Notes: generated by a model from the sequence alone, not told the origin. Positions 10,126-20,000 are shown, numbered from the stretch's first letter. The stretch is 64,000 nucleotides of DNA from Acidovorax carolinensis (GCF_002157145.1 NZ_CP021361.1:1915001-1979000); one strand, 5' to 3'. Translations and numbers: made by a program.

Positions 10126-11133
10126 TCAGCGCCGAACCTGCAGCGCGCCCGGGTTCACGATATTCGTGGGCGTGCCCTTGATGTAGTTCACCACGTTGTC
10201 GAAGGCGGCGCCGAAGTACAGCTCGTAGCTGTCCTGCTCCACGTAACCGATGTGGGGGGTGCAGATACAATTTTCCAGGCGCAGCAGGGCGTGGCCTTGC
10301 AGGATGGGTTCGCTCTCAAATACGTCCACGGCGGCCAGACCAGGGCGTCCGCGGTTCAGGGCCGCAATCAGGGCATCAGGCTCAATCAATTCGGCGCGCG
10401 AGGTGTTGACCAGCAGCGCGGTGGGCTTCATGCACGAAAGATCTTCCAGTGAAATGATGCCCCGGGTCTCGTCATTGAGCCGCAGGTGAAGAGACAGTAC
10501 ATCGCATTGCGAGAAGAACTCTTCCCGGTTGGTGGCAGCCTGGTATCCGTCCGTCAGTGCCTGGGCGCGTGAGGCGTCACGACCCCAGACGCGTACGTTC
10601 ATGCCAAATGCACGGCCGTAACCCGCCACCAGTTGGCCGATACGGCCGTAGCCCCATATGCCCAGTGTTTTTCCTCGCAACACGCTACCGAGGCAGAAGT
10701 TTGGCGGCATGGAAGCCGCCTTGAGGCCAGACTGCTGCCAGGCGCCATGCTTGAGGTTGGCGATGTATTGCGGCAGTCGCCGCATGGCAGCCATCACCAG
10801 TGCCCAGGTCAGTTCGGCCGGGGCCACCGGCGAACCCACTCCCTCGGCCACCGCAATGCCGCGCTCGGTGCAGGCGGTCACATCAATGTGGCTTCCGATC
10901 TTGCCGGTTTGGGCAATCAGTTTCAGCCGGGGCAGTTTTTCGACCAGTTGCCGCGTGATCTGGGTGCGTTCACGCACCAGCACGATGATGTCTGCATCCT
11001 TCATGCGCACGGCCAGTTGCCCCTGACCTTTGACCGTGTTGGTGTACACCTTTGCTGAATAGGGATCGAGCCGGCTCGCGCAATGGAGTTTACGCACCGC
11101 ATCCTGATAGTCATCCAGAATCACAATATTCAT
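10126..11133 (-). CDS. D-2-hydroxyacid dehydrogenase family protein
   Basis: A 335-residue NAD-dependent 2-hydroxyacid dehydrogenase. The Rossmann motif GIWGYGRIGQ lies near residue 150. The catalytic arginine is in LLVNTSRAELI, followed by the acidic residue region and the catalytic histidine in CTPHIGY. Closest named families are phosphoglycerate and hydroxypyruvate dehydrogenases. The substrate cannot be assigned from sequence. The start MNIVILDDYQDAVRKL is typical of this subfamily. A longer in-frame start 69 nt upstream gives an unconserved extension. It stands alone, convergent with the binding-protein gene. Confidence 0.85.
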   Translation of the reverse strand: MNIVILDDYQDAVRKLHCASRLDPYSAKVYTNTVKGQGQLAVRMKDADIIVLVRERTQITRQLVEKLPRLKLIAQTGKIGSHIDVTACTERGIAVAEGVGSPVAPAELTWALVMAAMRRLPQYIANLKHGAWQQSGLKAASMPPNFCLGSVLRGKTLGIWGYGRIGQLVAGYGRAFGMNVRVWGRDASRAQALTDGYQAATNREEFFSQCDVLSLHLRLNDETRGIISLEDLSCMKPTALLVNTSRAELIEPDALIAALNRGRPGLAAVDVFESEPILQGHALLRLENCICTPHIGYVEQDSYELYFGAAFDNVVNYIKGTPTNIVNPGALQVRR

Positions 11134-11244
11134 CCCGCCATTGTGCCTTGGCGGGAGCTGGGCGGCGATTTCGCGGGGCCGACGGCCTTGATCAGAATGC
11201 AACGTTTTGTGGCACCTGTGGCACCAGAGCCAGGGGCGCAGTCA

Positions 11245-11694
11245 TCAATGGCGCCATGTCTCGCATGCCGTCATGCGCTCCAGTTCCGCGCAGACATCGG
11301 CCATACGGCCCGCGATGACCATGCGCCCGACCTCTGGGCGTGATGCCGCATGCAGAACGCGCACTGGACGCCGGGCGCTATGGTGGCTGGCAGCGGTCGG
11401 CCCGCTGGAGCCGGGAGGCGCACTGTGCCCGCGACCAGGAGCGTGACGGTGGGGACTGGCAGGCACCGACACCGCCGTGCCGGCAGCAAACGCTGGCGGC
11501 TGGAAATGGGGCCTCGATTTTGCGGAGGCACCGGGCACTGCACAGGATGAAAGCCCCTCGGGGGCGTTGCTGACGATGCGAACTGCAGGCACTGCACTGT
11601 GCGAATCGTCCGTGCATCGACTGGGTTGAAGCCAGTGCACGAAGGCGTGAAGGGGCTGGGAAAAGGCAGAAAGAGCGAACAAGGCAAGTCCCAT
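11245..11694 (-). CDS. Hypothetical protein between lexA and the dehydrogenase
   Basis: A 149-residue reading frame with a well-placed ribosome site (GGAG, 8 nt before ATG at 11694). The N-terminus MGLALFALSAFSQPLHAFVHW could be a signal or anchor. The middle is low-complexity Pro/Ser/Ala/His. The short tail, GRMVIAGRMADVCAELERM, looks more conserved than the rest and would form one amphipathic helix. The gene is downstream of lexA on the same strand (127 bp gap). I recognise no family. Overlapping open frames exist in other phases, so the assignment rests mainly on the ribosome site and the tail. Confidence 0.45.
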   Translation of the reverse strand: MGLALFALSAFSQPLHAFVHWLQPSRCTDDSHSAVPAVRIVSNAPEGLSSCAVPGASAKSRPHFQPPAFAAGTAVSVPASPHRHAPGRGHSAPPGSSGPTAASHHSARRPVRVLHAASRPEVGRMVIAGRMADVCAELERMTACETWRH

Positions 11695-11821
11695 GTGAAA
11701 ACTCCGTATATCAGGGGTTGAGCACAGGCAGGATTGCAACGCGGTGCGCACGCTCAGGGCTGGCAAGCCGCTGCCGGCTTGCCAAACGCCCGCCACCTGA
11801 GGCGCGCAACAGAGGGCGCAA

Positions 11822-12496
11822 CTACATGAGCATGGTGTTGCGGATCAAGCCCACAGCAAGGCCTTCGATCTCGAAAGCCTCGCCTGGTTGAACAACGATC
11901 ACGGGGTAATCGGGGTTCTCGGGAAGCAGCTCGATGGCACCGGCCGTGCGGCGCAGTCTTTTGACGGTGACATCATCACCCAGCCTTGCCACCACGATCT
12001 GACCGTTGCGCGCTTCCCGTGTGGACTGCACGGCGAGCAGATCGCCGTCCATGATGCCGGCGTCGCGCATGGACATGCCGCGCACCTTGAGCAGGTAGTC
12101 GGGCTTGTGTTGAAACAGGCTGTTTTCCACGCTGTAGGTCTGGTCCACATGTTCCTGCGCGAGAATCGGGGAGCCAGCGGCCACGCGACCGATCAGGGGC
12201 AGAACCAGTTGCGACAACCCCGGCATGGGCAGACTGAACTGGGTGCCGCGCGCGGCGTTGATGGAACGCACTGTGTCGCTGCGCAGGCGGATGCCGCGGG
12301 ATGTGCCACTGACCAGTTCGATCACGCCTTTGCGCGCAAGGGCTTGCAGGTGTTCTTCTGCCGCGTTGGCCGATTTGAAACCGAGTTCCGTGGCGATTTC
12401 TGCCCGTGTGGGTGGCGCACCCGTGCGGGAAATGGCCACCTGGATAAGGTCCAGGATTTGTTGCTGGCGTGCTGTGAGCTTGGGGTTGTCGAGCAT
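11822..12496 (-). CDS. lexA: SOS repressor LexA
   Basis: A 224-residue LexA. The N-terminal winged helix begins [19 protein letters not shown]. The RecA-stimulated cleavage site is Ala-Gly in RVAAGSPI. The catalytic serine is in [11 protein letters not shown] and the lysine in DVTVKRLR. The start at 12496 matches the usual betaproteobacterial N-terminus. Two SOS boxes lie 46-82 bp upstream, so it is self-repressed and induced by DNA damage. The divergent asparaginase gene shares this control region. Confidence 0.95.
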   Translation of the reverse strand: MLDNPKLTARQQQILDLIQVAISRTGAPPTRAEIATELGFKSANAAEEHLQALARKGVIELVSGTSRGIRLRSDTVRSINAARGTQFSLPMPGLSQLVLPLIGRVAAGSPILAQEHVDQTYSVENSLFQHKPDYLLKVRGMSMRDAGIMDGDLLAVQSTREARNGQIVVARLGDDVTVKRLRRTAGAIELLPENPDYPVIVVQPGEAFEIEGLAVGLIRNTMLM

Positions 12497-12541
12497 GGCA
12501 TTTCCAGTGTGTGTCACCAGGGTGGTGGGGAACCGTATGAT

Positions 12542-12561
12542 TACTGTGTATTAATCCAGTA
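12542..12561. promoter_or_regulatory. SOS box 1 (LexA operator)
   Basis: TACTGTGTATTAATCCAGTA fits TACTG-N10-CAGTA, the gammaproteobacterial/betaproteobacterial LexA operator, with both half-sites perfect. It lies 46 bp upstream of the lexA start and 35 bp upstream of the asparaginase start. Confidence 0.9.
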
Positions 12562-12580
12562 GCTGTATTTTTCACCAGTT
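12561..12580. promoter_or_regulatory. SOS box 2 (LexA operator)
   Basis: AGCTGTATTTTTCACCAGTT contains CTG-N10-CAG with an AT-rich centre. It abuts box 1, with centres about 19 bp apart. Tandem operators of this kind are known upstream of lexA in enterobacteria and tighten autoregulation. Confidence 0.75.
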
Positions 12581-12595
12581 TTTCAAAGGACGCAA

Positions 12596-13543
12596 GTGAG
12601 CGCGCAAAAAATTGTCGTTTTGGGCACGGGGGGGACCATCGCTGGCAAGGCTGCCAGCCAGGGAGACAACATTGGCTACACCGCCGCACAGGTGGGCGTG
12701 GAGCAGCTGCTGCATGCCGTGCCCAGCCTGCAGGCGGCAGCCTGTGGCGGTCTGGTGGCCGAGCAGATCGCGCAGCTGGACAGCAAGGACATGGAGTTCA
12801 GCGTGTGGCGTTTGCTTGCTGAGCGTTGTGCCAGAGCGCTAGCCGATCCCCTGGTGCGAGGATTGGTCATCACCCACGGCACCGATACGCTGGAAGAGAC
12901 CGCCTGGTTTTTGCAGTCGGTGCTGGATGCCCACAAGCCGGTGGTGTTGACCTGCGCGATGCGCCCCGCAACGGCATTGACGCCGGATGGTCCGCAAAAC
13001 CTTCTCGATGCCGTCGCCGTGGCAATGACAGCAGGGGCGCGGGGCGTTGTGGTGGTGGCGGCCGGCGCAGTACACGGCGCAATGCGTGTCCAGAAAGTGC
13101 ACCCCTATCGCGTAGATGCGTTCAGCTCAGGCGATGCCGGGCCGTTGGGCTGGGTGGAGGAGGGTGTTGTGCGATTGGTGCAAAATTGGCCTATAGCGCA
13201 ATCGGGACAAGCGCAATGTGCTATCGAAAGAATAGTAAATTGCACGCATTGGCCACGCGTTGAGGTCGTCATGAGCTATGCGGGTGCCACGGGAGCCCTG
13301 GTGGACTCGCTGGTGCGTGATGGTGTGCAGGGCATCGTGGTGGCCGCCACGGGCAATGGCACGATTCACCAGGCCCTCGAATCGGCATTACTGCGCGCGC
13401 AGGCGGCTGGTGTGAAAGTGGTGCGCTCCACGCGCTGCACGGAGGGCCAGGTATTACCCAAGCCCGGTGATGCTCTACCGGACTCCCGGGGCCTGTCTGC
13501 GGTGAAGGCACGCATTGCGCTGATGCTCGAACTGCTGCCTTGA
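12596..13543 (+). CDS. Type I/II L-asparaginase family protein
   Basis: A 315-residue asparaginase. The first catalytic threonine is in VLGTGGTIAG near the N-terminus. The second catalytic motif is ITHGTDTLEET. There is no signal peptide, so a cytoplasmic enzyme converting asparagine to aspartate and ammonia is expected. The start is GTG at 12596, preceded by AAAGGA. The gene diverges from lexA, and its promoter region contains the two SOS boxes, so LexA control is plausible. An AT-richer segment at 13181-13243 matches the dispersed palindromic element and appears as a short in-frame insertion (WPIAQSGQAQCAIERIVNC) before VEVVMSYAGATG. Confidence 0.88.
   Translation: MSAQKIVVLGTGGTIAGKAASQGDNIGYTAAQVGVEQLLHAVPSLQAAACGGLVAEQIAQLDSKDMEFSVWRLLAERCARALADPLVRGLVITHGTDTLEETAWFLQSVLDAHKPVVLTCAMRPATALTPDGPQNLLDAVAVAMTAGARGVVVVAAGAVHGAMRVQKVHPYRVDAFSSGDAGPLGWVEEGVVRLVQNWPIAQSGQAQCAIERIVNCTHWPRVEVVMSYAGATGALVDSLVRDGVQGIVVAATGNGTIHQALESALLRAQAAGVKVVRSTRCTEGQVLPKPGDALPDSRGLSAVKARIALMLELLP
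13181..13243 (-). repeat. Dispersed palindromic element, copy inside the asparaginase gene
   Basis: AAAATTGGCCTATAGCGCAA, then GGGACAAGCGC and GTGCTATCGAAAG, follow the reverse complement of the element seen between genes elsewhere (for example 41076-41134). The reading frame is kept. Confidence 0.6.
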
Positions 13544-13570
13544 TCGCGCTGTGGCCTTGATGTGTGCCGG

Positions 13571-13591
13571 CCGGCCACGGTCCGTGGCCGG
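13571..13591. terminator. Hairpin between convergent asparaginase and adk genes
   Basis: A perfect 10-bp inverted repeat (CCGGCCACGG, one base, CCGTGGCCGG) lies between the two converging genes. There is no T-run, so termination is likely but not certain. Confidence 0.5.
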
Positions 13592-13610
13592 CTCCAGCAC
13601 GCCGCCAGGC

Positions 13611-14282
<672 letters not shown>

Positions 14283-14426
14283 TTAGAAATCAGCTGGCAC
14301 TGCTGGCAAGGGGGGCGCAGCCAGGCGCCCATGACGCAGTGCTCTCTTTGCGGTCAAGGATAGCATGTGACTGCCTTGATGTGGCTTACGGCAGCGCCCG
14401 CCAATCGGGCGTCCACGCGCTGGTTT

Positions 14427-15232
14427 TCAGGCCAGCAGTGTCCGAACCCTGTCGAGGTCTGCCGGGGTGTCAACGCCCGGGCCGGGGGCCTCGTCGGCAA
14501 TGTGCACGGCGATGCGGTGGCCATGCCAAAGTGCCCGCAATTGTTCCAGCGCCTCCACCGCCTCGGTGGGGGCCTGGGCCAAGCCCGGAAACTGGCGTAG
14601 AAATCCCGCACGGTAGCTGTAGATGCCGATATGGCGCAGCGGCGCAAATCCGTGCAGCGCGGCCACGCCGGGTGCGGCCTGCGCCGCGGCGCCTTGCCAC
14701 CAGGTCTGGCCCGCATGGTCCCGGGCGTGCGGAATCGGCGCACGGCTGAAATAGTGGGCCAGGCCGCGCGCGTCCAGCACCACCTTCACGACGTTGGGGT
14801 TCTCGTAGTCGGCCCGGGTATGGATGGCATGGGCTGCCGTGCCCATGCTGGCTTCGGGCGTGCGGGCAGCAGTGCCGCCACGGCATCGATGAGCGCGGGG
14901 TCCATCAGGGGTTCGTCGCCCTGCACGTTGACCACAATCGCGTCGCCGTCCAGACCCAGTTGCATGCAGGCCTCTGCCAGCCGGTCGCTGCCGCTGGCGT
15001 GGTCGGTGCGGGTGAGCAGGGCCTGCACCCCGTGGGCCTGGCAGGCCTGCACGATGCGCGGGTCGTCGGCAGCCACCACCACGCGGGCCGCCGCGCTTTG
15101 TGCCGCGCGGCGGGCCACATGCACCACCATCGGCAGGCCTGCGATATCGGCCAAGGGCTTGTCGGGCAGGCGGCTTGATGCCATGCGTGCCGGGATCAGC
15201 ACCGTAAAGCCGTGCCCCATGGCTGGGCTCAC
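14427..15232 (-). CDS. kdsB: CMP-KDO synthetase KdsB (frameshifted in this sequence)
   Basis: 3-deoxy-manno-octulosonate cytidylyltransferase, which activates KDO with CTP for lipid A core synthesis. The N-terminal part has [20 protein letters not shown], the nucleotide-binding signature, and [12 protein letters not shown]. The C-terminal part ([15 protein letters not shown]) is in a different frame. Restoring one base in the GGG run at 14856-14858 joins them into a protein of about 268 residues, close to the family norm. kdsB is essential in most LPS-producing bacteria, so a sequence error is more likely than a dead gene. The GTG start at 15232 overlaps the stop of the upstream small gene. 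An ATG 12 nt downstream is the alternative. Confidence 0.9.
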
Positions 15233-15411
15233 GCCTCCAGCTCCTCGTCGGTCAGGGTGCGCGCCTCGTTTTCCAGCAGCACCGGAATACCGTCGCGCAC
15301 GGGGTAGGCCAGGCGCGCACTGCGCGACACCAGCTCCTGGCGCTCGCGGTCATAGGTCAAGGGGCCTTTGGTGACGGGGCAGACCAGCAATTCAAGCAGT
15401 TTGGGATCCAT
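15229..15411 (-). CDS. ycaR: Trm112/YcaR family small protein
   Basis: A 60-residue UPF0434/Trm112-like protein: [20 protein letters not shown], then [20 protein letters not shown]. The family usually carries a zinc-ribbon-like fold. Here only one of the usual cysteines remains (LLVCPVTKG). Homologues are regularly encoded between lpxK and kdsB, exactly as here. Eukaryotic Trm112 activates methyltransferases, but the bacterial role is not established. The stop overlaps the kdsB start. Confidence 0.88.
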   Translation of the reverse strand: MDPKLLELLVCPVTKGPLTYDRERQELVSRSARLAYPVRDGIPVLLENEARTLTDEELEA

Positions 15412-15429
15412 GGCGGCGTTTTCCGGAAA

Positions 15430-16467
15430 TCAGGCAGACGGGGATGATAGCGGCGTGGCCCGCCACGGCGCGAGCCGGGCATCAAGGGCCGCGAAGAAGG
15501 CGGGATCGACCTCCAGCGCCAGCGGCACCGCCAGCGCATCGGGGTGCAGTGGCCACAGTTTCACGGCATCTTTTTCGGTGCAAACCAGCGTGATTCCCCT
15601 GTTGAAAGAGCGCTTCCAGCTATTGAAATCATAGTGGTCTGGTAATGACTCGGTGCCCGCTAGCTGCAGGTCTTGTGCCCGCAACATGGCAAAGAACTCC
15701 TCGGGGCGGGCGACCGCAGCCACGGCATGCACAGGGCCTTCACGCAGGGACACCAGAGGCACTTGCCGGCCATCCGCGCGCAGTGCATGGGGCGCGAGCC
15801 TGCGCTGCAGCGCAAAACTGGATGCATGCCCGGCAGGGCGCGTGCCTGCGTGCAACACCCAGTCCACAGGCCGCGGCCATGGCTCGCGCAGGGGGCCTGC
15901 CGGCAGCAGAAAACCGTTGCCCACGCCGTCGCTGTTGAAGACGCAGATTTCCATGTCACGCGCCAGCGCCAAGTGCTGCAGGCCATCGTCGCACACCAGG
16001 ATGTTGGTACCGGGGTGCGCGGCCAGCAGCGCACGCGCCGCGGTGATGCGCCGTGGCGCGACAAAAACGGGCGCATGGGTGGCGCGGGCGATCAGGGCGG
16101 GTTCGTCCCCCACTTCCCGGGCGGGGCTGTATGGCAGCACCGCGCGGCAGTCGTGGGTGCTGCGGCCATAGCCGCGCGAGATGACGCCCGGTTGCCAGCC
16201 CTGCGCCTTTAAATGGCGTACCAGGGCGATCACCACGGGGGTCTTGCCGGCGCCGCCGGCAATCACATTGCCCACCACGATGACCGGCGGGCCGGGGTGT
16301 TCGCTGCGCAGCACCTGCAGCCGGTACAGCCCACGCCGCAGCGCCACCAAGGCACCGTAGGCCAGAGACAGCGGCCACAATGCCCAGGCCGCAGGCCCGC
16401 GGGAGCGCCAGATGCGTGCCAGGCCGGTAGCTGAAGGCGAGGGCGGCTGCGGCCCGGCGGCAGCCAT
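15430..16467 (-). CDS. lpxK: Tetraacyldisaccharide 4'-kinase LpxK
   Basis: A 345-residue kinase that phosphorylates the lipid A precursor at the 4' position on the inner membrane. An N-terminal hydrophobic segment ([19 protein letters not shown]) anchors it. The Walker A motif is [14 protein letters not shown], followed by [16 protein letters not shown] and CDDGLQHL. The C-terminal [13 protein letters not shown] is diagnostic. The start is 5 bp from exbD. A half-copy of the dispersed palindromic element may lie at about 15603-15633, coding for part of [11 protein letters not shown], but the protein length is normal. Confidence 0.95.
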   Translation of the reverse strand: MAAAGPQPPSPSATGLARIWRSRGPAAWALWPLSLAYGALVALRRGLYRLQVLRSEHPGPPVIVVGNVIAGGAGKTPVVIALVRHLKAQGWQPGVISRGYGRSTHDCRAVLPYSPAREVGDEPALIARATHAPVFVAPRRITAARALLAAHPGTNILVCDDGLQHLALARDMEICVFNSDGVGNGFLLPAGPLREPWPRPVDWVLHAGTRPAGHASSFALQRRLAPHALRADGRQVPLVSLREGPVHAVAAVARPEEFFAMLRAQDLQLAGTESLPDHYDFNSWKRSFNRGITLVCTEKDAVKLWPLHPDALAVPLALEVDPAFFAALDARLAPWRATPLSSPSA

Positions 16468-16472
16468 GGTGC

Positions 16473-16910
16473 CTAGCGGCCGTTGCCCGCGCGGGCAGAT
16501 GCCGAAGACTGCGTGGCAAACGTGATCTGGCTGAGGCCTACGCGCCGCGCTGCCTCCATCACGGTAACGACCGCCTGGTGGGGTGCAGTGGCGTCGGCAC
16601 TGATGATGACCACGCTGCCCTGGCCTGCACTGGCCACCTGGCCCAGCGCACGGGCCACGGCATCCACGCTCTTGCCGTCCACGGCGGTCTTGTTCACGGC
16701 ATAGCGGCCATCGGCCGCCACGGCCACGATGACTTCCTTGGGATGGTCGCGCTGCTGCTCGGCGTCGGCCACGGGCAGCGTCAGTTGCAGCTCGGTGAAC
16801 TTGCTGTAGGTGGTGGTCAGCATCATGAAGATGAGGATCACCAGCAGCACATCGATGAACGGGATCAGGTTGATCTCGGGCTCATCCTTGGCACGGGGGC
16901 GGAAATTCAT
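16473..16910 (-). CDS. exbD: ExbD/TolR family biopolymer transport protein
   Basis: A 145-residue single-pass membrane protein. Residues about 14-35 ([20 protein letters not shown]) form the transmembrane helix with the proton-conducting aspartate. The rest is periplasmic. It pairs with the upstream ExbB-type protein to convert proton-motive force into mechanical work for TonB or Tol. No TonB gene is adjacent. Placement next to lpxK is a common Burkholderiales arrangement. Confidence 0.9.
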   Translation of the reverse strand: MNFRPRAKDEPEINLIPFIDVLLVILIFMMLTTTYSKFTELQLTLPVADAEQQRDHPKEVIVAVAADGRYAVNKTAVDGKSVDAVARALGQVASAGQGSVVIISADATAPHQAVVTVMEAARRVGLSQITFATQSSASARAGNGR

Positions 16911-16940
16911 GCGCTCAGTCTTTCAGGCACCCAGGGGCAC

Positions 16941-17588
16941 TCAGTTGGCTTTGCGCAGCCGAAGGATGTGGCGCACAAACTGCTCGGAGGCCAGCTCCAG
17001 CGTCAGCAGATAAGCGTCCACGCGGCTGCGGAAATAGCGCCAGAAGATCAACGCCGGAATCGCCACGATGAGGCCGAACGCGGTGTTGTAAAGCGCCACC
17101 GAGATGCCGTGCGCCAGTTGCGCCGGGTTGCCGCCACCCATGGCCTGGCTGGCGCCGCCGGTGCCCACCTGCGAGCCGAAGATCTCGATCATGCCGATCA
17201 CGGTGCCCAGCAGACCCAGCAGCGGGGCCGCCGAGGCGATTGTGGCCAGGGCGTTGAGGTATTTTTCAAGCCGGTGTGCCACCGTGCGGCCTGCGCCTTC
17301 CATGGTGGCGCGCAAATCCGCCTCGGTGCACAGCGGGTTGTTGTTGAAGGCGCGCAGGCCGCTGGCCAGCACCTCGCCCAATGCCGAGTTTTGCGCCAGC
17401 TGGTTTACCACGTCGGGCGTGGGTGCGGCCTTGGCCGACACCTTGATGGCTTCGTCCAGCAGTGTGGGGGGAGCGACACGCGCTGTTTTCAGTGCGACAA
17501 AGCGCTCGAAAATCAGCGCCAGTGCCAGGACGGAGCAGGCAATCAGAGGCCAGATGGGCCAGCCTGCGGCTTGTATGATGGACAGCAA
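16941..17588 (-). CDS. exbB: ExbB/MotA/TolQ family proton channel
   Basis: A 215-residue three-helix membrane protein of the MotA/TolQ/ExbB family. The first helix is at about residues 10-30 (WPIWPLIACSVLALALIFER). Later helices include ASAAPLLGLLGTVIGMIEIF, the family signature, and ALYNTAFGLIVAIPALIFW. The start is TTG at 17588, supported by GGAGAG five bases upstream. No better ATG exists nearby. exbD follows after 30 bp, so these form a proton-driven stator pair at the head of the envelope operon running through kdsB. Confidence 0.9.
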   Translation of the reverse strand: MLSIIQAAGWPIWPLIACSVLALALIFERFVALKTARVAPPTLLDEAIKVSAKAAPTPDVVNQLAQNSALGEVLASGLRAFNNNPLCTEADLRATMEGAGRTVAHRLEKYLNALATIASAAPLLGLLGTVIGMIEIFGSQVGTGGASQAMGGGNPAQLAHGISVALYNTAFGLIVAIPALIFWRYFRSRVDAYLLTLELASEQFVRHILRLRKAN

Positions 17589-17939
17589 TTCTCTCTCCGC
17601 GCGGGTGAAGGCAATCGGCGATTATGGCCCAGGTGGTCAGGCATTCCATGATACAAAAAGTTACGTGAATGTACAGGCCGTTTGCATTTTTCTCACCCAC
17701 AAAATCTGTGGATAACTTTGTGGGCAACTGGGCGTCAGGGCCTCGCAAAGTGGCGCCACACCGTGCGTTCAACAGATTGATGAAAAATTGATCAGTGAAA
17801 AATCGTTATAAATCAATAGGTTGCACGAGTATTCGTGTTTTCCGGCAGGTCTTGGCCTCATGGATGAAAGTGTCTTTCGCTCGCGCTGCGCTGTGGAATA
17901 GTCGCCTGGCGCATGGCCTGCAAACGCTGATGCTGTCTC
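17589..17939. other. Intergenic region between divergent exbB and xseA, with a DnaA-box match
   Basis: About 350 bp with no convincing gene. The AT-rich part (17640-17830) probably contains the divergent promoters. TGTGGATAA at 17707-17715 is the reverse complement of the perfect DnaA box TTATCCACA. It is single, so not an origin. Confidence 0.5.
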
Positions 17940-19265
17940 ATGCCTGAGCCCACAACCATCGGCGCGACGCCGCGTATCTGGGAAGTCGGCGCGCTGTGCC
18001 GCGCCATTGCTGATGCGCTGGAGGCGCGGTTCAACCCGGTGGCCGTGCGCGGCGAGATCACGGGCTTTTCGCGCGCATCCAGCGGGCATTGCTACTTCTC
18101 GGTCAAGGATGCGAACGGCCAGCTGCGTTGCGCCATGTTCCGCCGCTCGGCCAGCCTGCTTGACTTTTCGCCCCGCGACGGCGAATTGGTGGAACTGCGC
18201 GGGCGCATCGGTGTGTATGAGGCCCGGGGTGATCTGCAGTTCATTGTCGAGAGCATGCAGCGTGCCGGGCAGGGCGCGCTGTTCGAGCAGTTCTTGCGGC
18301 TGAAGGCACAGCTGGAGGGCGAAGGCCTTTTTGATGCAGTGCGCAAGCGGCCCCTGCCGCTGCAGCCACGGGGCATCGGCCTGGTCACATCGCCCGGCGC
18401 GGCGGCGCTGCACGATGTGGTGACGGCCTTGCGCCGGCGCGTGCCACATATCCCGGTGGTGCTGGTGCCTGCGCAGGTGCAGGGGGCTGCTGCGCCGCAG
18501 GCCCTTGTCGAGGCGCTATCAAAACTGTATCTGCTGGCGCAAGCTGGACAAGCGCCAGGAGCTGATTTGACTCAAAACCCTGCGATCGATGTGATCCTGC
18601 TGGTGCGCGGCGGTGGGTCGATGGAAGACCTCTGGGCTTTCAACGACGAGCAGCTCGCGCGCACCATTGTGCAAAGCCCGGTGCCGCTGATCTGCGGCGT
18701 GGGGCACGAAACCGATTTCACCATTGCCGATTTCTGCGCTGACCTGCGCGCGCCCACGCCCACGGCGGCGGCCGAGCTGGTTGCACAGCCGCGCGAGGTG
18801 TGGCTGGGGGCGCTCGGCCTGTTGGCGGGGCGGCTGGCCGATGGCGTGCAACGCCAGCTGGACGCCCGCCACCAGCGGCTGGACCAGGCCGCCGCCCGGC
18901 TGGGCCGCCCCTCGGGCATCGTGGCCCGCCACCAGATGCAGCAGGCCCGCCTGGCCCAGCGCATGCGCCACGCGGTGCTATTGAAAATGCAGCTGCTTGC
19001 GCAGACGCAGAAGGCGCTGGAGGCCGAAATGCCGCTCAAGCTGCAGCGCCAGCTGACGCTGCATGCCGAGCGGCTGGACCGCGCCGCCCTGCGGCTGGAG
19101 CTGCTCGACCCGCGCCTGGTGCTGCAGCGCGGCTATGCGTTGTTGACCGACACCGCGGGCCAGGCCGTCACCAGCGTACGCCAGGCGCAGCCGGGCGATG
19201 CCCTGCGCGCCACACTGGCCGACGGTGCAGTCGATGTCACCGTGGTGCAGCCGCGCCTGCTGTAG
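17940..19265 (+). CDS. xseA: Exodeoxyribonuclease VII large subunit
   Basis: A 441-residue XseA. An N-terminal OB fold covers about residues 15-115 (VRGEITGFSRASSGHCYFSV). The catalytic domain has IGLVTSPGAAALHDV, LLVRGGGSMEDLWAFND and CGVGHETDFTIADFCADLRAP. A long helical tail follows. The enzyme degrades single-stranded DNA with the small XseB subunit, whose gene is not adjacent. Compared with remembered E. coli XseA, about 14 extra residues (SKLYLLAQAGQAPGADLTQN) precede the RGGGS motif. The DNA coding for them matches the dispersed palindromic element. Confidence 0.94.
   Translation: MPEPTTIGATPRIWEVGALCRAIADALEARFNPVAVRGEITGFSRASSGHCYFSVKDANGQLRCAMFRRSASLLDFSPRDGELVELRGRIGVYEARGDLQFIVESMQRAGQGALFEQFLRLKAQLEGEGLFDAVRKRPLPLQPRGIGLVTSPGAAALHDVVTALRRRVPHIPVVLVPAQVQGAAAPQALVEALSKLYLLAQAGQAPGADLTQNPAIDVILLVRGGGSMEDLWAFNDEQLARTIVQSPVPLICGVGHETDFTIADFCADLRAPTPTAAAELVAQPREVWLGALGLLAGRLADGVQRQLDARHQRLDQAAARLGRPSGIVARHQMQQARLAQRMRHAVLLKMQLLAQTQKALEAEMPLKLQRQLTLHAERLDRAALRLELLDPRLVLQRGYALLTDTAGQAVTSVRQAQPGDALRATLADGAVDVTVVQPRLL
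18512..18577 (+). repeat. Dispersed palindromic element, copy inside xseA
   Basis: The segment runs GAGGCGCTATCAAAAC, then TATCTGCTGGCGCAAGC, TGGACAAGCGCCAGGAGC and TGATTTGACTC. It has the arms of the element (CTGCTGGCGC paired with GCGCCAGGAG) and is inserted in frame before the RGGGS motif. Confidence 0.65.
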
Positions 19266-19418
19266 GACAAACGCGCCTTCGCGGCACTATGGCGGACGTT
19301 CGCACGCCCCATGCAGCACAGGTCTATTGATCTTTCTACAATGCCTGCTCGCCCGTACCTGTTTGCGATGCAGCCGGGTACCCGGGAATCCCAGAATTTC
19401 AAACCACGAGGAAACACC

Positions 19419-20000
19419 ATGGAACACACCCTTCCCCCGCTGCCCTACGCCATCGACGCACTGGCCCCGCATTACAGCCAGGAAACGCTGGAATACCACC
19501 ACGGCAAGCACCACAACGCCTACGTCGTGAACCTCAACAACCTGCAAAAGGGCACCGAGTTTGAAGCCATGACGCTCGAAGAGATCGTCAAGAAGTCGTC
19601 CGGCGGCATCTACAACAACGCAGCGCAGATCTGGAACCACACTTTCTTCTGGAGCTGCATGAAGCCCCAGGGCGGTGGCGAGCCCACGGGCGCGCTGGCT
19701 GCGGCCATCAATGCCAAGTTCGGCTCTTACGCCGCGTTCAAGGAAGCCTTCGTCAAGTCGGCCGTGGGCAATTTCGGCTCGGGCTGGACCTGGCTGGTGA
19801 AGAAGGCCGACGGCAGCGTGGACATCGTCAACACCGGCGCCGCCGGCACGCCGCTGACCACCGCCGACAAGGCGCTGCTGACGGTGGACGTGTGGGAACA
19901 CGCCTATTACATCGACTACCGCAACCAGCGCCCCAAGTTTGTTGAGACCTTCCTCGACAAGCTGGTGAACTGGAAGTTTGCCGAAAGCAACTTCGCCTGA
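19419..20000 (+). CDS. sodB: Superoxide dismutase [Fe] SodB
   Basis: A 193-residue iron-type superoxide dismutase. Metal ligands are the histidine in [11 protein letters not shown], the histidine in IWNHTFFW and the Asp/His pair in [20 protein letters not shown] and the length fit the Fe rather than the Mn branch. The start [20 protein letters not shown] at 19419 follows ACGAGGAAA. It removes superoxide in the cytoplasm. It lies 153 bp downstream of xseA and ends at a strong hairpin terminator. Confidence 0.96.
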   Translation: MEHTLPPLPYAIDALAPHYSQETLEYHHGKHHNAYVVNLNNLQKGTEFEAMTLEEIVKKSSGGIYNNAAQIWNHTFFWSCMKPQGGGEPTGALAAAINAKFGSYAAFKEAFVKSAVGNFGSGWTWLVKKADGSVDIVNTGAAGTPLTTADKALLTVDVWEHAYYIDYRNQRPKFVETFLDKLVNWKFAESNFA

